DNA of 64,000 nucleotides. Source: Myxococcota bacterium (GTDB taxonomy: Bacteria > Myxococcota > B64-G9). Location: positions 682,001 through 746,000 of the forward strand of contig JAKLGA010000001.1 in NCBI GenBank assembly GCA_022710975.1, read 5' to 3'. Shown piece by piece: positions 28,280 through 35,069 of the stretch. Positions within the stretch are counted from its first letter, which is position 1. Every line of letters begins with the position of its first letter. A program made the position numbers and the translations under genes. The notes under the pieces are model-generated. The model had not been told where the DNA came from. It saw only the letters and a program-made list of their open reading frames with translations, and did no database searches.

Positions 28280-31138
28280 TCACTGGCAGGTCGCGCTGAC
28301 CAGGCTGCCGCCCCAGCTGATGTAGGTGCGGGCCGGGCTGCGGTCGGGCACCTGCATCAACGGCATGCTGAAGGTGGCGAGGTCCGCGCTGAAGGTGAGG
28401 GTGTTCAGGGCCTGCTCCCAGGTCTCGTCCTGGGGGTTGTCGCCCTGGTCGAGGCCGCCCGAGCCGCAGAACGCCCCCGAGCAGCTCACGTTGCCCACGC
28501 TGCGGTAGGGGAACACGCAGCCGTCGCCCGTGCCCACCACGTCCGGGGTGAAGGAGTTCACCGTGTCGTTCCAGCCGGCCGGGTAGCTGCAGGCGTTCCA
28601 GGTGATGGTCGGGGTGCCGGTGAGCGACAGGGCGCCGAGCGCCATCTCGACGGTGTTGTCGGTCTGGTCGAGCACCGGGCTGAAGGCGTCCACGTCGGTG
28701 ACGATGTCGGTGCCGAAGATGCTCTGCGAGAACTCGAGCGGCAGGTGGAAGTACAGCACCTCGGCCAGGCCCGCGGCCGGGTTCGTCCCGCCGTCGCTGG
28801 GCACCCGCAGGATGAGGGTGCCTGGGCCGGCCGCGAAGGTCCCGTCGCCGAACCCCCCGGTGGTGTCGCGGATGCGCAGGTTGGAGCCGGTGTAACCGGC
28901 GCCGTTGTTCCCGTTCCCGCGCACCAGGGTGTAGGTCAGCACGCACTCGCTGGTGGCCACGATCTCGCAGTTCGTGCCGCTGGTGCCCGGCAGGCAGTCG
29001 CAGATGTAGCCGCCGAGCTGGTCGTCGCAGGTGCCGCCGTTCAGGCACGGGTCCGGGTCGCAGTCGTCGTGGTCCACGTCACACAGCGGCCCCTCCCAGC
29101 CCGGGTCGCAGGTGCAGGTGAACTCGCCCGTGCCGGGCGCGCCCTCGGTGCAGGCGCCGTGGACGCACGGGGCCGCGGCGCAGTCGGGGATGTCCAGGTC
29201 GCACAGCGCGCCCTGCCAGCCCGGGTCGCAGGTGCAGGTGAACTCGCCCGTGCCGGGCGCGCCCTCGGTGCAGGCGCCGTGGACGCACGGGGCCGCGGCG
29301 CAGTCGGGGATGTCCAGGTCGCACAGCGCGCCCTGCCAGCCCGGGTCGCAGGTGCAGGTGAACTCGCCCGTGCCGGGCGCGCCCTCGGTGCAGGCGCCGT
29401 GCAGGCATGGGGCCGCGTCGCAGTCGGGGATGTCCTGATCGCACAGCGCGCCCTGCCAGCCAGGGGCCGTGGCGCAGTCGCAGGAGAAGCCGCCCACCAG
29501 GTCGAAGCAGGTGCCGCCGTTCTGGCAGGGATCCGGATTGCAGTCGTCGATGTTGGTGTCGCAGTTGACCCCGCTCCAGCCGTCCTCGCAGGTGCAGGTG
29601 TAGGCGCCCGGACCGGTGTCCTGGCAGGTGCCGTGCACGCAGGGGTCGTCCGCGCAGCCCTGGACCGCGCTCTCGCAGGTCGGGCCGGTCCAGCCGGCCG
29701 GGCAGGCGCAGGTGAACTCGTCCAGCCCGTCCTGGCAGGTGCCTCCGTTCTGGCAGGGATCGGGATCGCAGTCGTCGATGTTCTGGTCGCAGAGCGCGCC
29801 CTCCCAGCCCGGGTCGCAGGTGCAGGTGAACTCGCCCGTGCCGGCCGCGCCCTCCTCGCAGGCGCCGAAGGCGCAGGGGTCCTGGGCGCAGTCAGGGATG
29901 TCGTCGGCGCAGGTCGCGCCCTGCCAGCCCGGGGCCGTGGCGCAGTCGCAGGCGAAGGCCCCGACCAGGTCGCTGCAGGTGCCGCCGTGCTGGCAGGGCC
30001 CGGGGGCGCAGTCGTCGATGTCCTGGTCGCAGTTCGCGCCCGTCCAGCCGGTCTCGCAGGTGCAGGTGTAGGCGCCCGGGCCGGTGTCCTGGCAAGCGCC
30101 ATGCACGCAGGGGTTGTCCACGCAGCCCTGGACCGCGCTCTCGCAGGTCGGGCCGGTCCAGCCGGTCAGGCAGGTGCAGGTGAACTCGGCCAGGCCGTCC
30201 TGGCAGGCGCCGCCGTTCTGGCAGGGGTTCGGGTCGCAGTCGTCGGCGTTCGTGTCGCAGTTGGCGCCGGACCAGCCGGCCTCGCAGGTGCACGCGTAGC
30301 TGCCCGGGCCGGTGTCCTGGCAGGTGCCGTGCACGCAGGGGGCGTCCGCGCAGCCCTGGACCTCGCTCTCGCAGGTCGGGCCGGTCCAGCCGGCCGGGCA
30401 GGTGCAGGTGAACGCGTCCACCCCGTCCTGGCAGGTGCCGCCGTTCTGGCACGGGTTCGGGTCGCAGTCGTCGATGTTCTGGTCGCAGGCCGCGCCCTCC
30501 CAGCCCGCCTGGCATTCGCAGGCCGGCGGAGAGGCCAGGGTGTCGCAGGTGCCGTGCGCGCAGGCCGGGTCGCAGCTCGGGACCACGCCGATGCAGTAGG
30601 TGCTCCGGTCCGCGCCCTCGACCAGGGCCAGGAAGTCGTCGATCGGGGTGGCGCACACGTAGCCGGTCCGGGCGCAGTCGGCGTCCGTGCGGCAGGCGTC
30701 CAGGCACTGGCCGTAGGTCAAGAAGCCCTCGAGCACCTCCGCGTCCGCCGGCTGCAGGCCGAGCGCCGCGACCAGGGTGGCGAAGTAGGTGGGGTCCACG
30801 TCGCGCAGCGGGAAGAAGCAGCTCCCGCCCTGGCCGCAGTCCGCGTTCGTGGCGCAGGGCGTGACCGTGGAGCAGTAGCCCCCGGGCAGGGGCACGCCGA
30901 TGCCGGCCAGCCCCTGCGCGGCCGGATCCTGGGAGGAGGCCAGCCCGGAGAGCGGGTACAGGCCGTCGGTCAGGCAGTCGGGCGTGCCCGGCCCGGCGCA
31001 CTCGGCGTCCAGGGTGCAGGGCGAGCCCACGGGCAGCCCGGCCTCGCCCCCCCCGCCGTCCGAGCAGCCGCCCAGGACCAGCCCCGCCATGACCACCGCC
31101 GCCAGCACACCGACCGACCACGACCTCGAGCGAGACAT
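28280..31138 (-). CDS. Lipoprotein with 14 EGF-like domains
   Basis: The protein has 952 residues. ATG 31138 is chosen because GGGAGG precedes it by 6 nt and it opens a lipoprotein signal (lipobox LGGC, then a Gly-rich tether). Residues about 30-200 are a Cys-containing head. About 200-740 hold 14 tandem EGF-like domains with the six-Cys pattern; many start IDDC and fit the calcium-binding consensus, and several contain CxDxxxxFxCxC (e.g. CQDGVDAFTCTC). Two domain types alternate (IDDC... and VQGC...). Residues 745-952 form a non-repetitive beta-rich domain with few cysteines. It is predicted to be exposed on the surface for adhesion or cell-cell contact. Three neighbouring domains are exact or near-exact duplicates. 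Confidence 0.88.
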   Translation of the reverse strand: MSRSRSWSVGVLAAVVMAGLVLGGCSDGGGGEAGLPVGSPCTLDAECAGPGTPDCLTDGLYPLSGLASSQDPAAQGLAGIGVPLPGGYCSTVTPCATNADCGQGGSCFFPLRDVDPTYFATLVAALGLQPADAEVLEGFLTYGQCLDACRTDADCARTGYVCATPIDDFLALVEGADRSTYCIGVVPSCDPACAHGTCDTLASPPACECQAGWEGAACDQNIDDCDPNPCQNGGTCQDGVDAFTCTCPAGWTGPTCESEVQGCADAPCVHGTCQDTGPGSYACTCEAGWSGANCDTNADDCDPNPCQNGGACQDGLAEFTCTCLTGWTGPTCESAVQGCVDNPCVHGACQDTGPGAYTCTCETGWTGANCDQDIDDCAPGPCQHGGTCSDLVGAFACDCATAPGWQGATCADDIPDCAQDPCAFGACEEGAAGTGEFTCTCDPGWEGALCDQNIDDCDPDPCQNGGTCQDGLDEFTCACPAGWTGPTCESAVQGCADDPCVHGTCQDTGPGAYTCTCEDGWSGVNCDTNIDDCNPDPCQNGGTCFDLVGGFSCDCATAPGWQGALCDQDIPDCDAAPCLHGACTEGAPGTGEFTCTCDPGWQGALCDLDIPDCAAAPCVHGACTEGAPGTGEFTCTCDPGWQGALCDLDIPDCAAAPCVHGACTEGAPGTGEFTCTCDPGWEGPLCDVDHDDCDPDPCLNGGTCDDQLGGYICDCLPGTSGTNCEIVATSECVLTYTLVRGNGNNGAGYTGSNLRIRDTTGGFGDGTFAAGPGTLILRVPSDGGTNPAAGLAEVLYFHLPLEFSQSIFGTDIVTDVDAFSPVLDQTDNTVEMALGALSLTGTPTITWNACSYPAGWNDTVNSFTPDVVGTGDGCVFPYRSVGNVSCSGAFCGSGGLDQGDNPQDETWEQALNTLTFSADLATFSMPLMQVPDRSPARTYISWGGSLVSATCQ
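29096..29400 (-). repeat. Exact 120-bp tandem repeat within EGF-like domains
   Basis: Bases 29161-29280 are identical to 29281-29400, and the half unit 29101-29160 equals 29221-29280 and 29341-29400. This gives about 2.5 copies of an exact 120-bp period, encoding the 40-residue EGF unit that begins IPDCAAAPCVHGAC. Identity at silent positions means a recent duplication or ongoing homogenisation. Confidence 0.9.
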
Positions 31139-31362
31139 CTGGAACCTCCCAGAAAGAGTTGGAGGAGGAATGAGGCTGAGGCCAAGCCTTGCAAGCCCCC
31201 TGCCATCCAATCCGCGGCCCAGGCTTACGCCAAGTCCCTCTTACTCTTTAAGAAACTTCTTCTTTGAGGGTGGGACAGGCAGGCAGGTGTGCGGCGGTGC
31301 ACGGATCGCGTGCGCCTTCGAACGTCGGTTCCATTCGCAGGAGGAGGAGCGGGGGGGTGGGA

Positions 31363-32064
31363 TCAGGACCCAGGGCGTTGTAGGCGGCGGATGGGCTTCA
31401 GGTACACGGTGTCCTGGCCCTGCAGGCTCGCCTCGTCCACCCCGCTCACCCCGAACACCCGGTCCCACAGCCGCTCGAAGCAGTGGGCGGCGTCCGGGAA
31501 GCCCAGGCTGAGCTCCAGGGCGCGGGCGTAGAACCCGGCCGGCCGGGTGCGCGCGCGCCCGGCCGTGACCGCGAACTGGGCCCCGGGGTAGAAGCGCACC
31601 CGCGGTGGGGCCGGCGCGCCGAAGAGCGCCGGGTGGAAGAGATCCAGGCGCAGCTCGCGGCGCCCGGGGTTCTTGCTCCAGGGCACGAACAGCCGCCGAC
31701 CGTGATCGTCGTCGGTGTCGATGATGAAGCCCAGCCAGCGGAAGTCGGCCACCCGCTCCGCGCCCGCGGCCAGCGCGCCGAGCGTGCGGTGGAAGTCGGA
31801 GGCGTGGTCGAAGGGGTGGCCCTGGCAGAAGACGGTCAGCGGCGCGAGCTCGTCCCGCCGGGTGAGCAGGTGGTGCAGGTAGGTGTGGGCCTCGCGGCCC
31901 TGGTTCGGGAGCCGCTCGAGCACCGCCCGGGGCGCGTCCGCGGGGGCGAGGTCGCCGCCCTTGTCGTACAGCCGGACGCGGACGCCCCGCGGCACGCGCC
32001 GCAGCCAGGCCACCGGCTCCCGGTAGCGGGCCACCACCAGCTCGATGTCCGCGCCCGCGCTCAA
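31363..32064 (-). CDS. DUF3431-like protein
   Basis: The protein has 233 residues and a TTG start at 32064, supported by GGAGGA 5 nt upstream. The sequence fits DUF3431: ELVVARYREPVAWL at the start, the block GREAHTYLHHLLTRRDELAPLTVFCQGHPFDH in the middle, and PGAQFAVTAGRARTRPAGFYARAL near the end. The family is best known from fungi and plants and often lies near glycosyltransferase-type functions; its reaction is not established. The upstream 111-residue gene ends 27 bp before it, on the same strand and under the same promoter. Confidence 0.72.
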   Translation of the reverse strand: MSAGADIELVVARYREPVAWLRRVPRGVRVRLYDKGGDLAPADAPRAVLERLPNQGREAHTYLHHLLTRRDELAPLTVFCQGHPFDHASDFHRTLGALAAGAERVADFRWLGFIIDTDDDHGRRLFVPWSKNPGRRELRLDLFHPALFGAPAPPRVRFYPGAQFAVTAGRARTRPAGFYARALELSLGFPDAAHCFERLWDRVFGVSGVDEASLQGQDTVYLKPIRRLQRPGS

Positions 32065-32091
32065 CCGTCCTCCAGGCGCCCGCCAGGCGGC

Positions 32092-32427
32092 CTACACGGG
32101 GCAGTCGTTCGGCTCCGGGGCCCAGGCGTCGAAGCGGCCGTGGGTGACCAGGCGGGTGCGCTCCGCCCAGGTCCTGCAGCGCTCGGCCTCGTCCGGGTCG
32201 GGCGGCTCCCAGGCCGGGTGGTAGGTGTCCGCGGTCCAGCCGATCTCGACCACCTCGAAGCGCTTGGCGGCCAGCGCCGCGCGGATCTGCTGCTGCGCCG
32301 AGGCCTCGTCCTCCGCGAGCGCGTAGCAGCGCACGAAGGCCCCGGCCACCTGGCGCGGATCGAGCTCGCAGCCGGGCTGTGGCCGCACCTCGACCAGGCA
32401 GCAGTAGACCGTGTCGCGCGCCGGCAT
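32092..32427 (-). CDS. Hypothetical 111-residue protein
   Basis: ATG 32427 follows a strong candidate promoter by only a few bases. The protein is cytoplasmic (no signal or membrane segment), with a conserved-looking beta start (TVYCCLVEVRP), a helical middle rich in Ala/Glu/Gln, and an acidic Trp/Pro-containing end. I do not recognise it. It shares a transcript with the DUF3431-like gene downstream. Confidence 0.6.
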   Translation of the reverse strand: MPARDTVYCCLVEVRPQPGCELDPRQVAGAFVRCYALAEDEASAQQQIRAALAAKRFEVVEIGWTADTYHPAWEPPDPDEAERCRTWAERTRLVTHGRFDAWAPEPNDCPV

Positions 32428-32433
32428 GCGCGG

Positions 32434-32462
32434 AACCTACCCAGCGCGGGCGGGGAAGTCAA
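32434..32462 (-). promoter_or_regulatory. Candidate sigma-70 promoter for the DUF3431-like gene pair
   Basis: Minus strand: TTGACT (32462-32457), 17 bp, TAGGTT (32439-32434). The -10 box ends only 6 bp from the ATG at 32427, so the transcript would be leaderless or nearly so. Confidence 0.55.
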
Positions 32463-32476
32463 CCGGCCGTCCATAG

Positions 32477-32505
32477 AAAAGCCCCCTCCCGCGGGGGAGG
32501 GGGCT
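32477..32505 (-). terminator. Rho-independent terminator of the 743-residue lipoprotein gene
   Basis: A perfect 11-bp inverted repeat (AGCCCCCTCCC at 32480-32490 and its complement at 32495-32505, 4-nt loop) lies 29 bp past the stop codon at 32535. On the minus strand the stem is followed by TTTT. This is the clearest terminator in the window. Confidence 0.85.
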
Positions 32506-32534
32506 CCAGAGGCCAGGGTCAGATCAGGACGCGA

Positions 32535-34766
32535 TTAGCCGTCGATGGGGAAGCAGGCCCAGAACGGGGAGCCTTCCTCGCCGATGTCCTCGCAGTTCCA
32601 CTGCGTCGTGTTCGGGCAATCGGCGTTGGTCTGGCTCGGGCAGGGCAGGCCGCACCAGCAGGTGGGGGTCGCCGCGCCGTCGGACCACATGCACTCCCAG
32701 TTGGCCACGGTGCAGCCCGTCCCGGCCTCGCAGTCGCACTGCTCGGTGCAGAACGACAGGCTGGTCTGGGTGCCGATGCAGTCCAGGCCCTCCGCGCAGG
32801 GGTTCTGCTGGTCGCAGATGTCGCCGACCTGGCCGTCGCCGGGGCCCGTGCTCGAGGGCAGGCAGAAGCAGGTGCCGTTGACGGTCTGGGGCACGTAGCC
32901 CGCGCCGCAGGCGCCGGCCACGCACTCGTCCGAGCAGAAGGACGCGCCGCAGCCGCCGCCGACGCAGTCCGGGTTCCACAGGGGGTCCAGGCCGGTGCAC
33001 TCGCCCACGGCGGCGCAGGGGGCGCCGTCGGGGTCCGCGGACATGCCCAGGCAGGTCAGGCCCGCGGCGCAGTCGCCGCTGCCCTCGTTGACGATCGGGT
33101 CGCCCTCGGCGAGGGCGAAGTCGCAGGGCTCGCCGACCTGCTGGTCGCCGGGCTGCTGGCTGGACGGGATGCAGAGGCACACGCCCTCGATGGTCTGGGG
33201 CGCGAAGCCCGTGTCGCAGGCGCCGGCCACGCACTCGGCCGAGCAGAAGGAGGCGCCGCAGCCGCCGCTGACGCAGTCCGGGTTCCACAGGGCGTCCAGG
33301 CCGGTGCAGTCGCCCACGGCGGCGCATGGGGAGCCCGTGGGGTCCGCGCCCACACCCAGGCACTGCAGGCCGGTGGCGCAGTTGCCGCTGCCCTCGTTGA
33401 CGATCGGGTCGCCTTCGTTGATGGCGAAGTCGCAGGGCTCGCCGGCCTGCTGATCGCCGACCACCGTGCTGGAGGGGATGCAGAAGCAGGTGCCCTCGAT
33501 GGTCTGGGCCGCGAAGCCCGCGCCGCAGACGCCGCCCACGCACTCGTCCACGCAGAAGGAGGCGCCGCAGCCGCCGGCGATGCAGTCCGCGTTCCACAGG
33601 GCGTCCATGAACTGGGCGCAGTCGCCGTCCGCGCTGCAGGGCATGCTCGTGGCGTTGGGCTCCATGCCCAGGCAGGTCAGCCCGGTGATGCACGCGCCGG
33701 CGCCCACGTTCACCGTGCCGAAGTCACAGGGCTCGCCGACCTGCTGGCCGGTGCCCTGCGGCTCGCACTGGCCCGCGGCGTTGCACACGTCGGTGCCGGT
33801 GCAGGTGCCGCAGTTCTGGGTGCCGCACACGGGATCCAGGCCGCACACGCGGCCGGTGCAGGACGGCTGGCAGACGGGTTCGCACATGCCGACGGCGTTG
33901 CACACGTCGGTGCCGGTGCAGGTGCCGCAGCTCAGCGTGCCGCACGGGGGATCCATGCCGCACTCGCGGTTGCCGCAATCCTCCACGCAAGGGCCGTCCT
34001 GGCAGGCGCCATCCAGGTCGCACCACTCGGGCGCGGTGCAGGTGCCGCAGTTCTGGGTGCCACACACGGGGTCCAGGCCGCACTCACGGCCGGTGCAGTT
34101 CGGGATGCAGACCTCGGGCTCGCACATGCCGGTCGCGACGTTGCAGGTGTCGGTCCCGGTGCAGGTGCCGCAGGAGGTGCCGCAGCCCTGGGGGTCCACG
34201 CCGCACTCGCGCGCGCCGCAGTTCGGGGTGCAGACGCCCTCGCACATGCCGGTGGCGGCGTTGCAGGTCTCGGGCGCGGTGCAGGTGCCGCAGCTCAGGG
34301 TGCCGCACGGGGGATCCATGCCGCACTCGCGGCTGCCGCAGTCCGGCACGCAGGCGCCGGTCTGGCACGCGCCGTCCATGTCGCACCACTCGTCGGCGCC
34401 GCAGGTGCCGCAGCTCTGGCCGCAGGTGGGATCCGGGCCGCACTCGCGCGTGCCACAGGTCGGCACGCAGGTCGTGTTCTCGCACACGAAGGAGGTCGCG
34501 TTGCAGGTCAGCGGGGCGACGCAGGTGTTGGCGCAGGTCCCGCCGCAGTTGTCCGAGCCGCCGCACTTGCCGACGCAGGCCGCTGCCGAGTTGCACTCGC
34601 AGGTGAAGGTCAGCGGGTTGCAGAACCAGTTCGCGCCGTGGGCGGTGATGCACTCCGCGTGGGAGAGGCAGTCATCCCCGCCGCCGCCGCCGTCGCACGC
34701 GCCCGCGAGCACGCCGAGGGTCAGGGCGAACACGGCCAGCATCGTACAGCTCAGCAACTTCCTCAT
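32535..34766 (-). CDS. Large Cys-rich repeat lipoprotein
   Basis: The protein has 743 residues. ATG 34766 opens a lipoprotein signal (lipobox LAGAC, Gly-rich tether). Two repeat families follow. The first (about 75-325) has six good copies and one degenerate copy of a 38-40-residue unit with the core CxxxCxxRECGxDPxCGxxxCGTC. The second (about 335-640) has three copies of a ~100-residue unit starting GEPCDF and containing LWNxDCxxGGCGASFC and a CxCxPSS end. A partial, diverged fourth copy and a Trp/Cys-rich end close the protein. Such disulfide-rich proteins are typical surface or extracellular components in Myxococcota; ligand unknown. It is monocistronic, with its own promoter and terminator. 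Confidence 0.85.
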   Translation of the reverse strand: MRKLLSCTMLAVFALTLGVLAGACDGGGGGDDCLSHAECITAHGANWFCNPLTFTCECNSAAACVGKCGGSDNCGGTCANTCVAPLTCNATSFVCENTTCVPTCGTRECGPDPTCGQSCGTCGADEWCDMDGACQTGACVPDCGSRECGMDPPCGTLSCGTCTAPETCNAATGMCEGVCTPNCGARECGVDPQGCGTSCGTCTGTDTCNVATGMCEPEVCIPNCTGRECGLDPVCGTQNCGTCTAPEWCDLDGACQDGPCVEDCGNRECGMDPPCGTLSCGTCTGTDVCNAVGMCEPVCQPSCTGRVCGLDPVCGTQNCGTCTGTDVCNAAGQCEPQGTGQQVGEPCDFGTVNVGAGACITGLTCLGMEPNATSMPCSADGDCAQFMDALWNADCIAGGCGASFCVDECVGGVCGAGFAAQTIEGTCFCIPSSTVVGDQQAGEPCDFAINEGDPIVNEGSGNCATGLQCLGVGADPTGSPCAAVGDCTGLDALWNPDCVSGGCGASFCSAECVAGACDTGFAPQTIEGVCLCIPSSQQPGDQQVGEPCDFALAEGDPIVNEGSGDCAAGLTCLGMSADPDGAPCAAVGECTGLDPLWNPDCVGGGCGASFCSDECVAGACGAGYVPQTVNGTCFCLPSSTGPGDGQVGDICDQQNPCAEGLDCIGTQTSLSFCTEQCDCEAGTGCTVANWECMWSDGAATPTCWCGLPCPSQTNADCPNTTQWNCEDIGEEGSPFWACFPIDG

Positions 34767-35069
34767 GTCTTCCTTCCTCCTTGGGGGTTCCTACGGAACG
34801 TTGGGGACCTTGGGACTGGGAACGGAATCCAGAAACTCGCTTCCGTCTATTCCTTTTTTTCCTGAAAACCGCCACATACTAGGCGCGGGCCAGCGAGCCT
34901 GTCAATCGGTTTTTTCCCTTTTGGACGCGGGGTGTTGGCCCATTTTTTGGCCCGCTCGCGCAGCCCACCTGTCAAGCGGATCAACCCGTGGCCCCTCGGT
35001 TCGGGCAAGGGGATTCCTGCTGGAAGGGGCGAGGTCCGGGTCAGGGAGGGAGGAGGTCCGGGCGGAGGC
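34767..35069. other. 303-bp intergenic region
   Basis: The region separates the start of the Cys-rich lipoprotein gene from the 3' end of the next lipoprotein gene, both on the minus strand. It holds the promoter at 34876-34905, an AT-rich leader of about 100 nt, and short T-runs near 34853-34860, 34910-34920 and 34944-34949. A second TTGACA-like hexamer lies at 34972-34977 (minus) without a matching -10. I see no gene and no hairpin with T-tract for the upstream gene. Confidence 0.5.
34876..34905 (-). promoter_or_regulatory. Strong candidate sigma-70 promoter for the Cys-rich lipoprotein gene
   Basis: Minus strand: consensus TTGACA (34905-34900), 18 bp, TAGTAT (34881-34876). The leader would be about 100 nt, unusually long and AT-rich for this window. 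Confidence 0.6.

Noticed and set aside
29096-29400. CRISPR-like appearance of regular repeats
   Set aside because: Period 120 bp without unique spacers, in frame within EGF domains.
27695-31267. Plus-strand open frame opposite the EGF lipoprotein (1,190 codons)
   Set aside because: Antisense of the Cys-repeat region; the repetitive Ala/Gly/Val/Arg product has no start signal and the minus-strand frame explains the region.
32379-34865. Plus-strand open frame opposite the Cys-rich lipoprotein (828 codons)
   Set aside because: It crosses the lipoprotein's promoter and terminator, and the product is low-complexity Ala/Gly/Val/His.
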